From: Guadua angustifolia
Taxonomy: Eukaryota; Streptophyta; Magnoliopsida; Poales; Poaceae
DNA: 64,000 bases
NCBI GenBank assembly: GCA_036346375.1
Contig: CM070508.1
Location: 37,902,862 to 37,966,861, forward strand
Direction of reading: 5' to 3'
Positions within the stretch are counted from its first letter, which is position 1. Each line of letters begins with the position of its first letter. This document shows positions 32,670 to 44,854 of this stretch, one piece after another. The position numbers and the translations under genes are program-made. The notes beneath the pieces were generated by a model that was given only the letters and a program-made list of their open reading frames with translations, was not told where the DNA came from and made no database searches.

Positions 32670-33275
32670 TAGTTCCCTTTTTGGTCTTTGATGACAAAGG
32701 GGGCGAAGTGAAGAAGTGAAGATTAGGAGTTTCTTCGAAGGATTAGCTAAAGTTATTACTTTATATTCTTATTGTAAGCTAATGAACCTCGTTACTATCT
32801 TTTGGTTGTAGCTGAACTATTGTTTGTTGTTTGATCGTGGTTATTTGGATGTTTGGATGTTTAATAATAGTTTTTTCAATTTTATGCTTATGAATTTAAG
32901 TGCTTATCTATGCTTGTGATTATTTATGTCTCATACTCATAGCTTATTGTCTCTTATTTATGATCGATATATTCACTTCATATATTGTTATCCTCGGACT
33001 CAATATTAAAGGGAAACTCCGCCAAAATTCTCAAAAATGTCAAATGTGCAAATGATAAATTTCCAATCTTATGCACTATTTAGGGGGAGTTTTTAATTAA
33101 ATATTGTTATTTTGTCGATATTTTGCGCCTAACACTTTCTTCATCCCTAAAGGCAAAATATTGTTAAAACAAAGCTTTTGACTATACAACCTGTTTTCCT
33201 AGTTGCATACTCAAAGTACAAAATAAATTCAATTGTTACATAAGGATTGTCTTCAATTACCAAAAAGGGGAAGAT
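32670..33275 (+). other. element U 3' UTR with polypurine tracts
   Basis: It is AT-rich and non-coding. TTTAGGGGGAGTTTTT at 33079-33094 is an internal purine tract and AAAAAGGGGAAGAT at 33262-33275 directly precedes the LTR. This is the Sirevirus layout, although the ORF upstream is not a Sirevirus gag-pol. Confidence 0.65.
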
Positions 33276-34210
33276 TGAAAGCATCTAGGCCCCTAATGCG
33301 ATTTACATTTGGTAATTAATGACAATTGTGGTTAAAGGAATAACATTTTCAATTTGAGTATTTTGAGAATAGGTTAGTCCAAATCTTGACGAACATGGAA
33401 GCATGAAATTGCTGAAAAAGAAAAGCAAACGTCGAAGACAAGATGGCCAAGGTATAAAATTTAAGGACTTTTCATAGCCGTTTGCTACTCTCGAAATTTG
33501 GAGGAAAAGATCGGGTTGCTAGAACAGACATCGTACTGTTAAGAGGGGTCATTGCTACTTGTTCAATGTTAGAAAAGGTTTAGAGGCTCAGTATTCATGC
33601 ATTTATACATTTATGTGGCATTGCATAAAAAGAAAAATCTTTTGCAAAGAAAAACATTTTTTGTTGTACTGGGGCCATTATGACCGGGGCCCCCTCCGGT
33701 CATATCAACCATCAGTGTGACCGGGCGCCACCCGGTTTGTTTTTCTAGAGAAGGGTGCATTCGGCCATGAGGTGAGCGGTATGATCGGGGACACTCCAGT
33801 CATACCAACCAGCAGTATGATAGGATCCCTCCGAACATATCGGCCATGTGACTAACGGTCACTAACAGCACATTAAATGCACTGTAGCGACCGTTAGCCA
33901 CTAAGGGGCAATCATACTGGCCCAAGGGCGGTATGACCGGCCTCTCAGGACGGTTTTGGCCAAGTTTTGGCAAAAGGCTGGATTAGGTGGGAGGGGGGTA
34001 TAAATACCTCCCACCTGGATTTTTTAGAGCTTCTTGGACCTCATTAAAGATATTTGAACTCTAGCTAGTCTCCAATACTCTTTGTGCATTCAAATCACAC
34101 TTTGAAAGAGTTAGGAGGAAAAAATTAGTGGTGCATTTAATGTTGAGCCTCTAGACAATCAATTCGACCTCGAGTAAGCGTCAAGACTTATTACTCTTGG
34201 AGGTTGCCTA
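33276..34210 (+). repeat. 3' LTR of element U, Sirevirus-like
   Basis: The start TGAAAGCATCTAGGCCCC is a start I know from grass Sirevirus LTRs. Inverted repeats around CCGGTCATA / TATGACCGG occur at about 33680-33710, 33778-33812 and 33930-33945, and the TATA box TATAAATAC at 33999-34007. The block TTACTCTTGGAGGTTGCC near 34190 is close to the usual LTR end, but the last bases run into gypsy-like sequence, so the right border is approximate. Confidence 0.6.
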
Positions 34211-34534
34211 ATCCTAGATGCCGTTGATCTTGTGCCACGTGGATGCGTGGGATAGCGACACGTCAACTCATTGAATCCTAACCGGATCTCTGCCGCATCA
34301 CCGTATCTTTGTAGAACTCAAAGTTCGTTCATGGCTATTGTGCATATTCCAAGGGGCTATAAATACCCTGTGTCCATGTATGAGGATTGCCGTTGGACAT
34401 TGCGTGTTTTGCCCCAAGAATCACCAGACGAGGTGCTCACGTTGTGAAGTTCCTGCTCTCCATTATTGTAGAGAAGTGCCGCTGCCTTTCTTCGACGGAT
34501 CTTCACCGCCGTCACATCTTGGATCAAGGCGAAG
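34211..34534 (+). repeat. gypsy LTR remnant, left part
   Basis: It has a CACGTG-containing stretch and a TATA box (TATAAATAC, 34359-34367) with the general look of the G1 LTR. It is joined to 43070-44280 when C3 and one TSD are removed. It has no ORF of note. Confidence 0.4.
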
Positions 34535-34539
34535 CCACC

Positions 34540-34936
34540 TATAGGATCGAAATATACTAACGTAGCAATCAGAGGCGGGTGAATGATTGCGTGGAAGCTA
34601 ATATCAAATTTTTTGATAAATTTTTTTCTAACACACCCCAATTTAAACTCAAATTGATTGGAGACCATTTCATAGTCGGCGAAGAGTCAGGAGACCAGTT
34701 CACGCAGTTGGCGAGCAATCGGGAGACCAGTTCACGCAATCGGCGAACAGTCGGGAGACCGGTTCATGCAACAATAACAATTGCAAGGAATTACATGCAC
34801 CATCAGCCTTACTTTTCAACCATGCCAAGCAATCACAAGCTTAAGGTTTCATGGTTTCGGTCATACACAACCTCTTCCAAGTTCATATGAAAGTGCAATG
34901 ATAAGCAGTCTCGTAAAGAAGAAGTGTGATAGTACA
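34540..34936 (-). repeat. 3' LTR of C3, damaged
   Basis: 34540-34775 matches 41673-41900, including three copies of a 'GTCGGGAGACCAGTTCACGC' unit. Beyond that the match fails or is weak, so part of the LTR appears deleted. The first bases are TATAGG in place of TGTAGG. GTACA at 34932-34936 is the TSD of S1. Confidence 0.7.
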
Positions 34937-36587
34937 TGAAAGACCATGTGGAGGTCTATCCTTGTGTGTGATGAGTAATTGATGAGTTTTGAGCTTGGTT
35001 TGATTTGAAATTGAGTTTGATTTGAATTGCATTTTCGATTTGAAGCAATTTGAGTATTGGTTGCTTTTCCCAGTGCCACCGGTCTGGGGGCGGTAGCACC
35101 AGAACTTTGAGAGAAATTATGATTGATTAATGATTTTGAGATAATCATTGAATATCTTTGTGGGCATTGCTATGTAAAAGGTTTTTCCATGTCTTTGATG
35201 GTTGCAGGGCGACAGTGCTAGATCATGGTGAGTCGGAGGATGACCGGGACTAGGCGAGGAGCGTCGAAGGTCCAGACGATCAGGAGATCACTGGAAGATG
35301 ATCGGAGACGGAGTCCGGGCAAGCCAAGAAGACAAGGAAAGGAGATGATGCTAGCCAGATGCTGTGTGGATCAATGAGGGCCGTTGGATCGCGGTCTAGT
35401 TGATAGGTTAGCGGGTCTAGGTAGTATGCTTTGAAAACTGTGCAAGAAAACCCGGTATGTATGTGGTTTTTGGGTTAGCCCTTGCATGGTTGTGTGAGTG
35501 GGTTAATCCTAACCCTTAGATGAGTGCTCTAGGGTTGAGGGACTCATCCAAGGGTGGTGGGTGGCCCAAGAGTAGTATAAATAGGGGTGGAGGGGTAGCG
35601 TCCTCCCTTTGAAGGTTGTAGAGGTTTTTGTGCTCCTTTGAGCTTTGCCCACCTTGCTGTGTGGCTTCGTAAACCTTCTCCTTCCAGAAATGCAAATTTT
35701 TTTCATTCATGCTTGAATCTAAATTATGCACTTACTTTATGTCTATTCATCATTTAGATTCAGCATTTAAATTCCTGCAATTTACTTTCTTGCAATTTGG
35801 ATTTGCCTCCCCTCCTTCTAAATGCTGATCTTGGATGTCTTGAGTATATTTATATGGTTTTACATCTCTTTTGCACTCTTGGATTGAGTAGAGATCATCT
35901 TTTCTTTCAAGTTCCAACTCTGTCCAGAACTTGTTCTTCGCGCAGTAGTTAGTTTTCAATTTTTTAGAAAAAACTATAAAATTTTTTTAAGTGATTCTTC
36001 TTGGAGAAGGTGCAAAACTCTCATATTCATCTGTATAAAAATTTTGGAGTCCACTTGTTGCACCGTTTGGGCGCCATGAGGTGAAAACCGAGCCCCAAAC
36101 CTTCTGCTCAAAGTTCCTGACTATCTATGTTCTTTGATTTTTCATGATTGTTTTGTAAGTATTTTTGAGTTGAAATTTTGTGGAGTTCTTCAAGACTCAT
36201 CTGGTCATAGGGAGAAAAATTTTCAAAATTTCTTGAGGTGTAAAAACCCACCAACCACCTATTGTAGTTGAGGACAACTTCTGAAAATTCTGCTTTTGCT
36301 TTTCTGAAAGTGGCTTTTGTGATTTGAACTGATCTCCTTTCTAAAAGCAAGAGTTAAATTGATTCCTTCTTATTTTGGACACTAGAAAAGCAGAATTGTG
36401 ACTCAAAAATCCCCACATATTCTATGGTACTTATACATGCAAGCTAGGGGTACACATAGTTGTCTGGTTGTTCGGGTTTTTTCACGATTTCCTTTGTACG
36501 ATCCTTTTGAGGTTTTAGTTGGAGTATTTTGGAGGAAAATTTATTTGCGACCATTCACCCCCCTCTGTTCGCCATCTCAATCCTTCA
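34937..36587 (+). mobile_element. solo LTR S1, C2 family
   Basis: It starts TGAAAGACCATGTGGAGG and ends CAATCCTTCA, the same ends as C2, with TSD GTACA on both sides (34932-34936; 36588-36592). It is 1651 bp long with no internal region. TATA box TATAAATAGG lies at 35576-35585. Solo LTRs form when the two LTRs of an element recombine. The open frames within are chance. Confidence 0.95.
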
Positions 36588-36592
36588 GTACA

Positions 36593-36940
36593 TAACCTTG
36601 TTCTTGCATTTATCAACAATCACTCTTTTAGCTTTAGCACTTAACTTTTATATTTAGCACTTTTTTAGCAGGATCAAGATAGCCAAGAAAGTTCAACCAT
36701 GACAAGATTTAATTCAAGTTATTATTCCATTTAAATAGTCATGTCATAAACTACACCATATATGCATGAACATGAAGTTGCAAAGATCTTGAAACATAAA
36801 CATGGCTTCAAATGACATATGTGTATGAAATACAATGCTCAATACTTTTTCATTGTTTTTCATTTTTTTGTTTTTATTTAAGAAACACACAAAATTGAAA
36901 GCATGTTACAAAATATTACAAAAACTTCAAAAACTCCCCC
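36593..36940 (-). other. C3 3' UTR / LTR remainder
   Basis: AT-rich, non-coding. The purine tract (minus-strand GAGGGGGAG, 36934-36942) overlaps the pol stop codon. I cannot say where UTR ends and LTR begins. Confidence 0.5.
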
Positions 36941-37858
36941 TCAAAAATAACCCATCAGATGAACCACCCCAAGTTCTTCTCGAATAAAAGCAAAACAAGA
37001 AGAAGACAAAGGTTTTGTGAAAATGTCTGCCAATTGATGTTCAGTATCCACATGATGAAGCACAATATTTCCCTTTTCTACATGATCTCTAAGAAAGTGA
37101 AATCTGATCTCTATGTGTTTTGTTCTAAAATGTTGCATAGGGTTCTTAGCAATGCATATTGCACTAGTGTTATCACACAAAAGAGGAACACTATCCAAAT
37201 TAACCCCATAATCTTTAAGTGTAGCTACTATCCAAAGAATTTGAGAACAACAACTAGCAATAGCCACATATTCAGATTCAACAGTTGATTGTGCAATAGA
37301 AGATTGTTTTCTAAATGACCATGCAATAAGAGAATTACCCAAGAAGTGACATGAGCTAGATGTACTTTTTCTATCAATTCTACAACCCCCAAAATCAGCA
37401 TCAGAGAATGCTCTTAAACTAATACATGAGGAAGCAGAAAGCCATATGCCAAAGTCTTGAGTACCATGGAGATACCTGAAAATCCGCTTGAGAGCTTGTC
37501 GATGTGAAACACGTGGGGAAGCTTGAAAGCGAGCACACAAGCACACAGCAAATTGAATATCCACCCTTGATGCAGTGAGATATAAAAGTGAACCTATCAT
37601 GCTTCTATATTCCTTTTGATCAACCATCTCACCATCTTCATCCGGATCAAGTGTGCAAGTGCCTCCCATGGGTGTCATGATCGGCTTGTAGTTTTCCATC
37701 CCAAAGCGGTGAAGCAAATCTTTTGTGTACTTACTTTGATGAACAAAAGTACCTTTCTTCGTTTGTTTGATTTGCAATTCCAAAAAGTAAGTTAACTCAC
37801 CCATCATACTCATCTCAAATTCCTTCCTCATGGATTCTGGATCGGGTGACTCTCTCAT
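36941..37858 (-). pseudogene. C3 RT thumb and RNase H
   Basis: From about 37830 the frame reads KEFEMSMMGELTYFLELQIKQ, QKEYRSMIGSLLYLTASR and then RNase H (AFSDADFGGCRIDRKSTS, VESEYVAIASCC, LLCDNTSAICIAKN, EHQLADIFTKPL) to a stop at 36941-36943. The 305-codon frame has no internal stop. The RT fingers and palm, including YVDD, are missing upstream. Confidence 0.9.
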
Positions 37859-40163
37859 TCAAATCTCCAATCATTTGTTCAGGTGGGTGTGTCCTTTGAA
37901 TGTGCAAAGGAGCTGTAACTTCAAAAACTTCTCCTTCTCCTTCTTCATTTTCAGCATGTACAGATGATGTTGTGGCTTGAGGATGCTCAACTGTAGGTGA
38001 TGTAGTGGTAGGAACCAAAGGTGCTACAGTTAATTGTGCAATAGGAATCAACACTTCATCCTCAACATCATCATCATCAAGAAAGATACTCTCCCCCTGA
38101 ACATATGCCTCTGTACCTACATCAATTGGACTAGTACAAGGACTAGCCTCATCAAATGTAACTTCACAGGTTTCTACAATTTTGTTAGTCTCCAAAACAA
38201 GTGCACGATAGCCACGTGTATGAGCAGAATATCCAAGAAAAATACCATCAGTTGATCTAGTTTCAAATTTATCAAGATTTCCAGATTTCAAGACAAAGCA
38301 TTTGCATCTAAAAACTCTGAAATGAGATACACTATGCCTATGACCAAAACGAAGCTCGTAAGGAGTCTTGCCTAGCTTCGATATCAAAAACACTCTATTA
38401 TAAACATAGCATGCAGTTGAAATTTCTTCAGCCCAAAACTTCCTAGGAGTGTGATGTTCGTCTAGCATAGTTCTAGCCATCTCAACCAAAGTTTTGTTCT
38501 TTCTTTCAACTACACCATTTTGTTGAGGCACTCTCGGTGAAGAAAATTGTTGATGATCAATTCCTTTCTCAACACAAAAGTGATCAAAAGAAGAATTTTT
38601 AAACTCAGTTTCATTATCACTTCTAATAGGTCTAAATGCTCCTGGGTGATCAATAGATAATCTAATAACAAGACTACTAAAATGACTAAAAAACTCATCT
38701 TTAGATACCATAAAATAAACCCAAGAGTATTTAGAACAATCATCAACAATAACGAATACATACCATTTGCCTCCAAAAGATTGAACACGAGAAGGTCCAA
38801 CTGTGTCAAGATGTAGTAGCTGTCCTAGAGCGTTTATCATCACCATGGTAAGAGGTGGATGTGAACCTGCAGTCATCTTACCATGTCTACAAGAAGAGCA
38901 TACTAAATCGCTACCACCCTTAAGCTTAGGCAAGCCACGTATGAGATCTAAACCACTTACTCGAGTAAGATGATCAAAACCAACGTGACCAAGTTTATGG
39001 TGCCAAAAGAATAAATCTTTAGAAACATTGGCAACTAGACACCTATACTTAGAAGAAGGTGATACATCAAAATCAGCTTTAAATACTCTTCCAAAACGTG
39101 AAATCCTGAACACAAGATCACCTGAAGCATCTAAAACATTGCATTCATTTTTCTTGAAACATACTTTGAGATCTTCATCAATCATTTGTGAGATAGAAAG
39201 CAAGTTGTATTTCAAGTCTTCAACCAAAGCTACATCCTTGAACATAAACTTGTCATTTAACTTCACTGTACCTTTTGCCACAACAGCAGTGGAAGAAGCA
39301 TCTCTAAAAGTAACACTTTCAGCACGAGATGCACGAGTGATGGAGGAGTACCAATTTTTATCACTAGACATGTGGCATGAGCATCCGGAATCAACTAGCC
39401 AAATGTTCTCCTTCCTCGCGCGAGAAGCCTACATAAAAATAGAGAGTGTCGTGGCCTCAGTACTGGGGTTAGAAATAAGATGTTTAGGAATCCAGTACTG
39501 AGACACACGATGAGTAGGCACAACACGAGTATGCTTGTTCACAAAATCAAATTTGCTCTTTCCCATGTTTCTTGCAGCAAAAGGTGTTTGCATCACCCTA
39601 GGCACAAAATGAGGAGTAAAATGTGTCTTCCTGAAATTAGACCTAGACTTAACCTTTTCTTTCTTTTTCTGTTTGGCTAGCCTAAAGCAAAAATCTACTA
39701 AATGTACATCTCTACCACAATGAGTGCAATTGTACTTAACATGATGTTTAGCTTTAGAAGTAGAAGCAGCAGTTGCATTCATCATAGTAGAAGGTAAAAC
39801 ACCAGCAGACTTAAAAATAATTTTCTTAGGCTCATTGACAATTTCAAAATTTTCACTTTCAAGTGCCTTCACAATAATGGGAGCATATGATTTATGATGA
39901 GCATAAGAATCAAAACCTAAACCTTTGTTATGAGTGCTGACTTTTGATTGATTCAAAATCATGTTTAGGTTTTTCTTTCCTGTAGTGAAACGTTCTAAAG
40001 ATTTTTCCAAATAATCAACTTTTTGAGAAAGAGTTAAACTATTATTATAGAAAACGTCCACTTTTCCTTTTTGTTTGCGACAAGTTGAGCATGAAAGAAC
40101 CTCATGAGTGAGCAGAGCATCTGTCATTTGAGAAACCCTAGCATTTGCATCATGTAACTTCAA
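37815..40163 (-). pseudogene. C3 linker, protease and integrase
   Basis: From 40163 the frame carries a zinc knuckle (CTHCGRDVHLVDFC), one TAG at 39429-39431, then the protease site WLVDSGCSCHM, gag-pre-integrase (WHHKLGHVGF, CSSCRHGKM) and a complete integrase triad (HLDTVGPS, RSDNETEFKN, VERKNKTLVEM). A Pro/Glu-rich linker follows up to ERVTRS, where the sequence jumps to the RT thumb in a shifted frame. Compared with C2 about 680 bp (RT core) are gone. The integrase part has no stop over 518 codons. Confidence 0.9.
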
Positions 40164-40193
40164 TTCTAGTATGGAGCTTTTAGAACATGGAGT

Positions 40194-41611
40194 TCAATCG
40201 TGCAAATCAACAGTTGAACAGCTAGCATTTTTTACATGTTTCTCAATTTCCTTCTTCTCATCACTAACTTGCTCTAACAGGATAACATGTTCTTTCCTAA
40301 GCAAAGTAAGCTCATTGTAAATCAAGTCACATGATTTGCAAGCATCATCATCAGGAATCAAAGATTTAAGTCTAGCAATTTCAACATTCAAATATTCCAC
40401 AACAACATCATGTTTCTTAATTTTCTTGTCACTTTATAAAGCAATTTACCAAGACGAGCAACAGCAATAGCTAATTCATCGTAAAAAGGTTCTACCTCAT
40501 TGAAGTCACTATCGTGATCGTCCTCGGTGAAGCTTTCATCACTCCTAGCCATGAGACACAACCCTGTCAGTTCATGCTTGCTTGGACCTGTTGTGTCATC
40601 TTCACTGCTCTCCGAATCTACATCGCTCAAATTGACTTGTTCAAGAACGGAAAGGACTCGGTGGACAACTTTGCGGTTTACAAAGTTTCTCTTCTTGCTA
40701 CTGCTTGGGGTTGTCCTTGTCCTTCTTCTCTTTTGAGGATTTATCTGCAATTTTAGGACAATTTGGACGAATGTGGTTGAAATCACCACACTCATAGCAT
40801 CTTGGAGGGCCACCACCAACTCTCTTCCTCATTCTCACATTTTGCAAAGCTTTATTAAAACGAGAAGAGAGTAGTGCCAAGTCTTCTTTGGGAAATTCTT
40901 CAATCTGTTCATTAGTTAGTGAAGACAAGGAAGACAGAGCAAAACTTGAAGAAGCATTATTCTGAGACATGCTAGATTGGGAGGTCAATGCAATTGATTT
41001 ATTATCATTCTTCCTAGCAAGAACATCCAATTCATGAGTTTTTAATTTAGAGAAAAGAACATATACAGTAAGTTCACTCATGATAGTTGATTCTCTAATA
41101 GATGTAACTTTCATCTCCCAAATAGGCGTGTCTAATGCACCAAGCAATTGTCTAGCATAGTAGCTTCATCAAAGAAAACCCCAACAGCACATAACTTGCT
41201 AAGAATCTTATTGAAACGTGCAAAGCAATCATCTAGTGACTCACCAGGCTTCATCTCAAATTGCATGTATTCTTTCTTATATATATCTTAACGAACCTCT
41301 TTGATAGTGTTAGATCCCTCATGATAATCACAAAGAGATTTTCATACCTCATATGCAGACTTGAGATGGATCACACGGTCGAAATCACTTCTTCCCAATC
41401 CTTGGATGATCAAATTTCATGCTTTGCTATTTTCTTCAACATGTGCTCGATTGGTGTCATTGACTTCATCATTCTCAAGAACTTGATATGGCTTGTACAC
41501 CTTCTCCCAGATTGCAAAGCCCTAAGCTTGAATGTATGCCCCCATCTTTACTTTCCAAAACTGAAAATCAACATCATCAAAAATACAAGGTTTTGTCGAA
41601 TACCTATCCAT
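40194..41611 (-). pseudogene. C3 gag
   Basis: The start M-DRYSTKP at 41611 parallels C2 gag. The first part (41611-41160) has a few stops and shifts; 41147-40698 is open and holds the gag core end and the zinc knuckle CYECGDFNHIRPNC. Then come an acidic, Ser-rich stretch (40819-40388) and the coiled-coil part (40400-40194). Gag forms the RNA-containing particle. The order agrees with C2. Confidence 0.8.
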
Positions 41612-41658
41612 CACTATGGTTTCTAATCACCGGTTAAGATTAATTAGAAAAACGAGAC

Positions 41659-41670
41659 TTTGATACCACT
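41659..41670 (-). promoter_or_regulatory. primer binding site of C3
   Basis: Plus-strand ACTTTGATACCA, the complement of TGGTATCAAAGT, is two bases from the 5' LTR. It is the tRNA-Met site with G to A and C to T changes. Confidence 0.8.
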
Positions 41671-41672
41671 TG

Positions 41673-43064
41673 TAGGATCGAAATATACTAACGTAGCAAT
41701 CAAAGGGGGGTGAGTGATTGCGCGGGAGCTAAGATCAAATTTTTTGATGAATTTTTTACTAACACACCCTAATTTAAACTCAAATTGATTGGAGACCAGT
41801 TCACAGTCGGTGAACAGTCGGGAGACCAGTTCACGCAGTCGGCGAACAGTCGGGAGACCAGTTCACGCAATTGGAGTGCAGTCGGGCGACCACTTTCGTA
41901 GTTGGAGAGCAGTCGGGCGACCAGTTTTCACAATCGGCGAGCAGTCTAGCGACTAGTTCACAAAAACATTAATTCTTGAAGATCCAACCAATGGATTGAT
42001 GTTAAATTTTAATTGTAGAAACTAAATTCAATTCCAAAGCTAAACCAGAAAGAATCAACTCGATCGAACCCATGTATCTCGAGATATTAACTTCGTAAGA
42101 TGATACCTTTGCAAGAGACCGAACTCCGTGATGAACTTCGTGACTGCTACGACGGACAAAACTTCTGTTGATGCTCCAATCTACGCCGGACTAAGAACAA
42201 CTCAAGGTGCTGAGAGCTCTTCAAATTCTTCTAGTTGCCTTCTTCATCACCAACAATGCATGCACTAGAATTTTCTAGCCGTGAAGATCCACCAAGAGAT
42301 AATCAAACACCAATCAAGAAAATCTCCTGGATGCATGCAACGATTAGGCCCTGAACTTTCTTGCCGCAATACACAAAGCTACTCGGACTTCCTTTTTACG
42401 AGACGTTCCAGCCGCTGGACAAAAAGCAATGACCATAAGAAAGATTTTTATTTCTCTTTGTCTAACAGTACTCCAAACAAAAATGTACAAGCCCTAATAT
42501 CTGGCTCAAAATAAACATGAGACACCTCCCCCTATTTATACTGAGCAAATATAAAGAGATTGAATACAACTCCACTTCCAACATGGAAAGAGTCTGTATA
42601 CATCTCGACCTGGCCCAACATGGCCAAAACAACTCTTGCACGCATGTACAGCCCACATGCTGTAATTACATGACTAACCAGCCTTCATGTGCATGTTCTT
42701 TAGCCCGAACGTCCCGCATGACATCCTCAACCACCAAGACCTCGATTTCTCCCTGAACCTAATCCCGAACCTCAGTCCCTCCATGAACCTAGTTCCGGTC
42801 CCGTCATCAACCATGTTCGCCCTCGAGCAAGCCTGCACACGAAGAAACAAATCCGAGCACAAGTCCATGACTTGACTCAAAGTCAATCCATGCAACCACT
42901 CACACGAGTGCATTGCATCAAGCAAAATCATCATCATGATATCACCAGCATATCAAACAGTCATCTCAAATAGCACATGCACAAGCACCACACATGCCAT
43001 AACCAAAATCACTTTGCAATGCCAATTTCATTACTCAGCCAATTTTTCAGCACATGATTTCACA
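41673..43064 (-). repeat. 5' LTR of C3
   Basis: On the minus strand it starts TGTGAAATCATG at 43064 and ends GATCCTACA at 41673 (1392 bp), with TSD CCACC outside. An array of five worn 20-30-bp units built on AGTCGGGAGACCAGTTCACG lies at 41810-41965, near its 3' end. Confidence 0.8.
42532..42542 (-). promoter_or_regulatory. TATA box of the C3 LTR
   Basis: Minus-strand GTATAAATAGG, about 520 bp into the LTR, is the likely core promoter. Confidence 0.6.
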
Positions 43065-43069
43065 CCACC

Positions 43070-44280
43070 CTTGACTAGCCTGTGTCAAACCGATTCAGAT
43101 CTGCTACTTCATCTCGCCAAACAAGCACCATGACACTGACAAGGAAGTTGTTTTCCTCCGCGCTGGTGAGAACTCCCTGTTGATCTTCGTCGCTGCCACC
43201 GATCTTCGCGAAGGTTTTTCAGCTGTCAGATCAACATCAATCGGTGCTGATAAGGTTGCATGTTGCAACCCAGTAGCACCCCATCACCATTCCTTGTGGT
43301 CGATCATGACCGTTAGATCTAGATCTCATCGCTTATAGTCAGCTGCGTGGAAGTAGTGTTATCCCGCCGCGTGTTCAGCTGCATCACTCATCGTGGTCGC
43401 CCTCAACTATTAGATCTTTATCGTGCGGATCGAGTGGTGCCAAGTGCCAAGCGCTGGGGCAACCACGTAGTAATCGACGCTTCCCTCGACGCCATCAGCC
43501 TTGATCATTGGATCCTTCGTAGATGGTCCGGATCACAATGGCACCATGCCCAGTCGCGTGATGCCATGTGTCAAGATGGAAACCGAGGCACCATGCACTT
43601 AGTTCACGGTGGACCCGATGCGGCCATGGACCGGGTCTATGCACCGATGCCACGTGTCAGCACAAAGATGCTCCACGTCTCGATGATGTCATCGTGGTGT
43701 CACAAATCGGGATTTTATGTGCAAAAATATTTTAGCCAAAATCTATTCCCATGATGACATCAGCATGATGTCATAAATGCTATTTTTCAGTATGAAAATA
43801 ATTCGGTTAATTCAGATTTTCCAATTTTCGGATTTTTCTTTTATTTCAAATTTAAAAGGGTTTGTTCTCTCCCGTACGAACTCCGATTGAGGTGATTCTA
43901 GTTTCTAAAAATTTATAAAATCATGATCTATTTAATGCTAAATTTTATTTAATATTTGGAGTTGTTTTTGCTCTTTGTTTTTGGTGTTTATTGCTTTCTC
44001 TCTCGTTTCGCGTAGACATCGAGTTGCCCGTTGAGTTTGTGGTCGAGGAGCCAGCACACGAGCAAGGTCCAGAGTAGGATTCAGAGTTATTTGATGGTAA
44101 GTTGTGCTTTGATTATGTTGAACCCAGTTTATAAAATTGCTATGTTGTTTTACTTTATGCATTCTATTTTATGTGTACAATTGTTTTGAAATAGTTTAGG
44201 ATCTAGTTAATCTACCTGCTTGATCTATACCCTACCTTGTCACTTGTATGCCATGATCAGTTATCACTCTATAATGGTTT
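43070..44280 (+). repeat. gypsy LTR remnant, right part
   Basis: The part 43850-44130 is close to 2960-3250 in the G1 LTR (ACTCCGATTGAGGTGATTC, then TTTCGCGTAGACAT, then GGTAAGTTGTGCTTTGAT), so it is an LTR of the same group. It is cut by the CACTA element at 44281. The frame at 43347-43754 has no known signature. TTT at 44278-44280 is the candidate 3-bp TSD of the CACTA. Confidence 0.65.
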
Positions 44281-44790
44281 CACTACTACAGGATTGTGCA
44301 TCAGAATCGGTTCACTTTTCTCATTACAGTCAGTTCTAGTGGCGATACAAAGTCTTTAGATAGTGATGAGGAGGCACTATCACGGTCGGTTTTTGCCCGA
44401 TTGTGATAGAGCCTCGTCATAATCAGTTCTTTTCATAAACTGATTGTGATGATATGTTCATCAGAATCGGTTGTTATCATGAACCGATTGTGATTATAAT
44501 GTCATCAGAATCGGTTATGTGAAACCGATTGTGCTGATATCTCGTCACAATCAGTTCTTACGTGGAACCGATTCTGATGACCAAATTATCACAATTGGTT
44601 CTACATAGGAACCGATTCTGATGAGGGATCATGACAATCAGTTCTTACGTGCAACCTATTTTGGTAACCATATCATCGGAATCGGTTCTTACGTGAAACC
44701 GATTCTGATGAAAAAATCATTGGAACCGATTCTTACTTGGAACCGATTCTGAAGACAAAATCATCAGAATTGGTTCTTACTTGGAACAAC
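44281..44790. repeat. CACTA terminus and left subterminal repeats
   Basis: The terminal motif CACTACTACAGGATTG leads into about a dozen alternating copies of AATCGGTTCTTA and its complement GAACCGATTCTGATGA. Neighbouring copies form short inverted repeats. In En/Spm, subterminal repeats bind the TNPA protein; the role here is inferred. Confidence 0.85.
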
Positions 44791-44804
44791 ACATAATGAC
44801 AGTA

Positions 44805-44807
<3 letters not shown>

Positions 44808-44851
<44 letters not shown>
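44808..44851. repeat. (TA)n microsatellite
   Basis: About 22 TA units lie next to the subterminal repeats. Confidence 0.95.

Positions 44852-44854
<3 letters not shown>

Larger units (their letters stand above)
34540..43064 (-). mobile_element. Ty1/copia Sirevirus-like element C3, minus strand
   Basis: The TSD CCACC (34535-34539; 43065-43069) flanks the element. The 5' LTR is at the right (41673-43064), followed leftward by the primer site, gag, pol with a large deletion in RT, a 3' UTR with purine tract and a damaged 3' LTR that carries solo LTR S1. The proteins are closer to C2 than to C1. Apart from one TAG and the RT deletion, most of pol is open. Confidence 0.85.
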
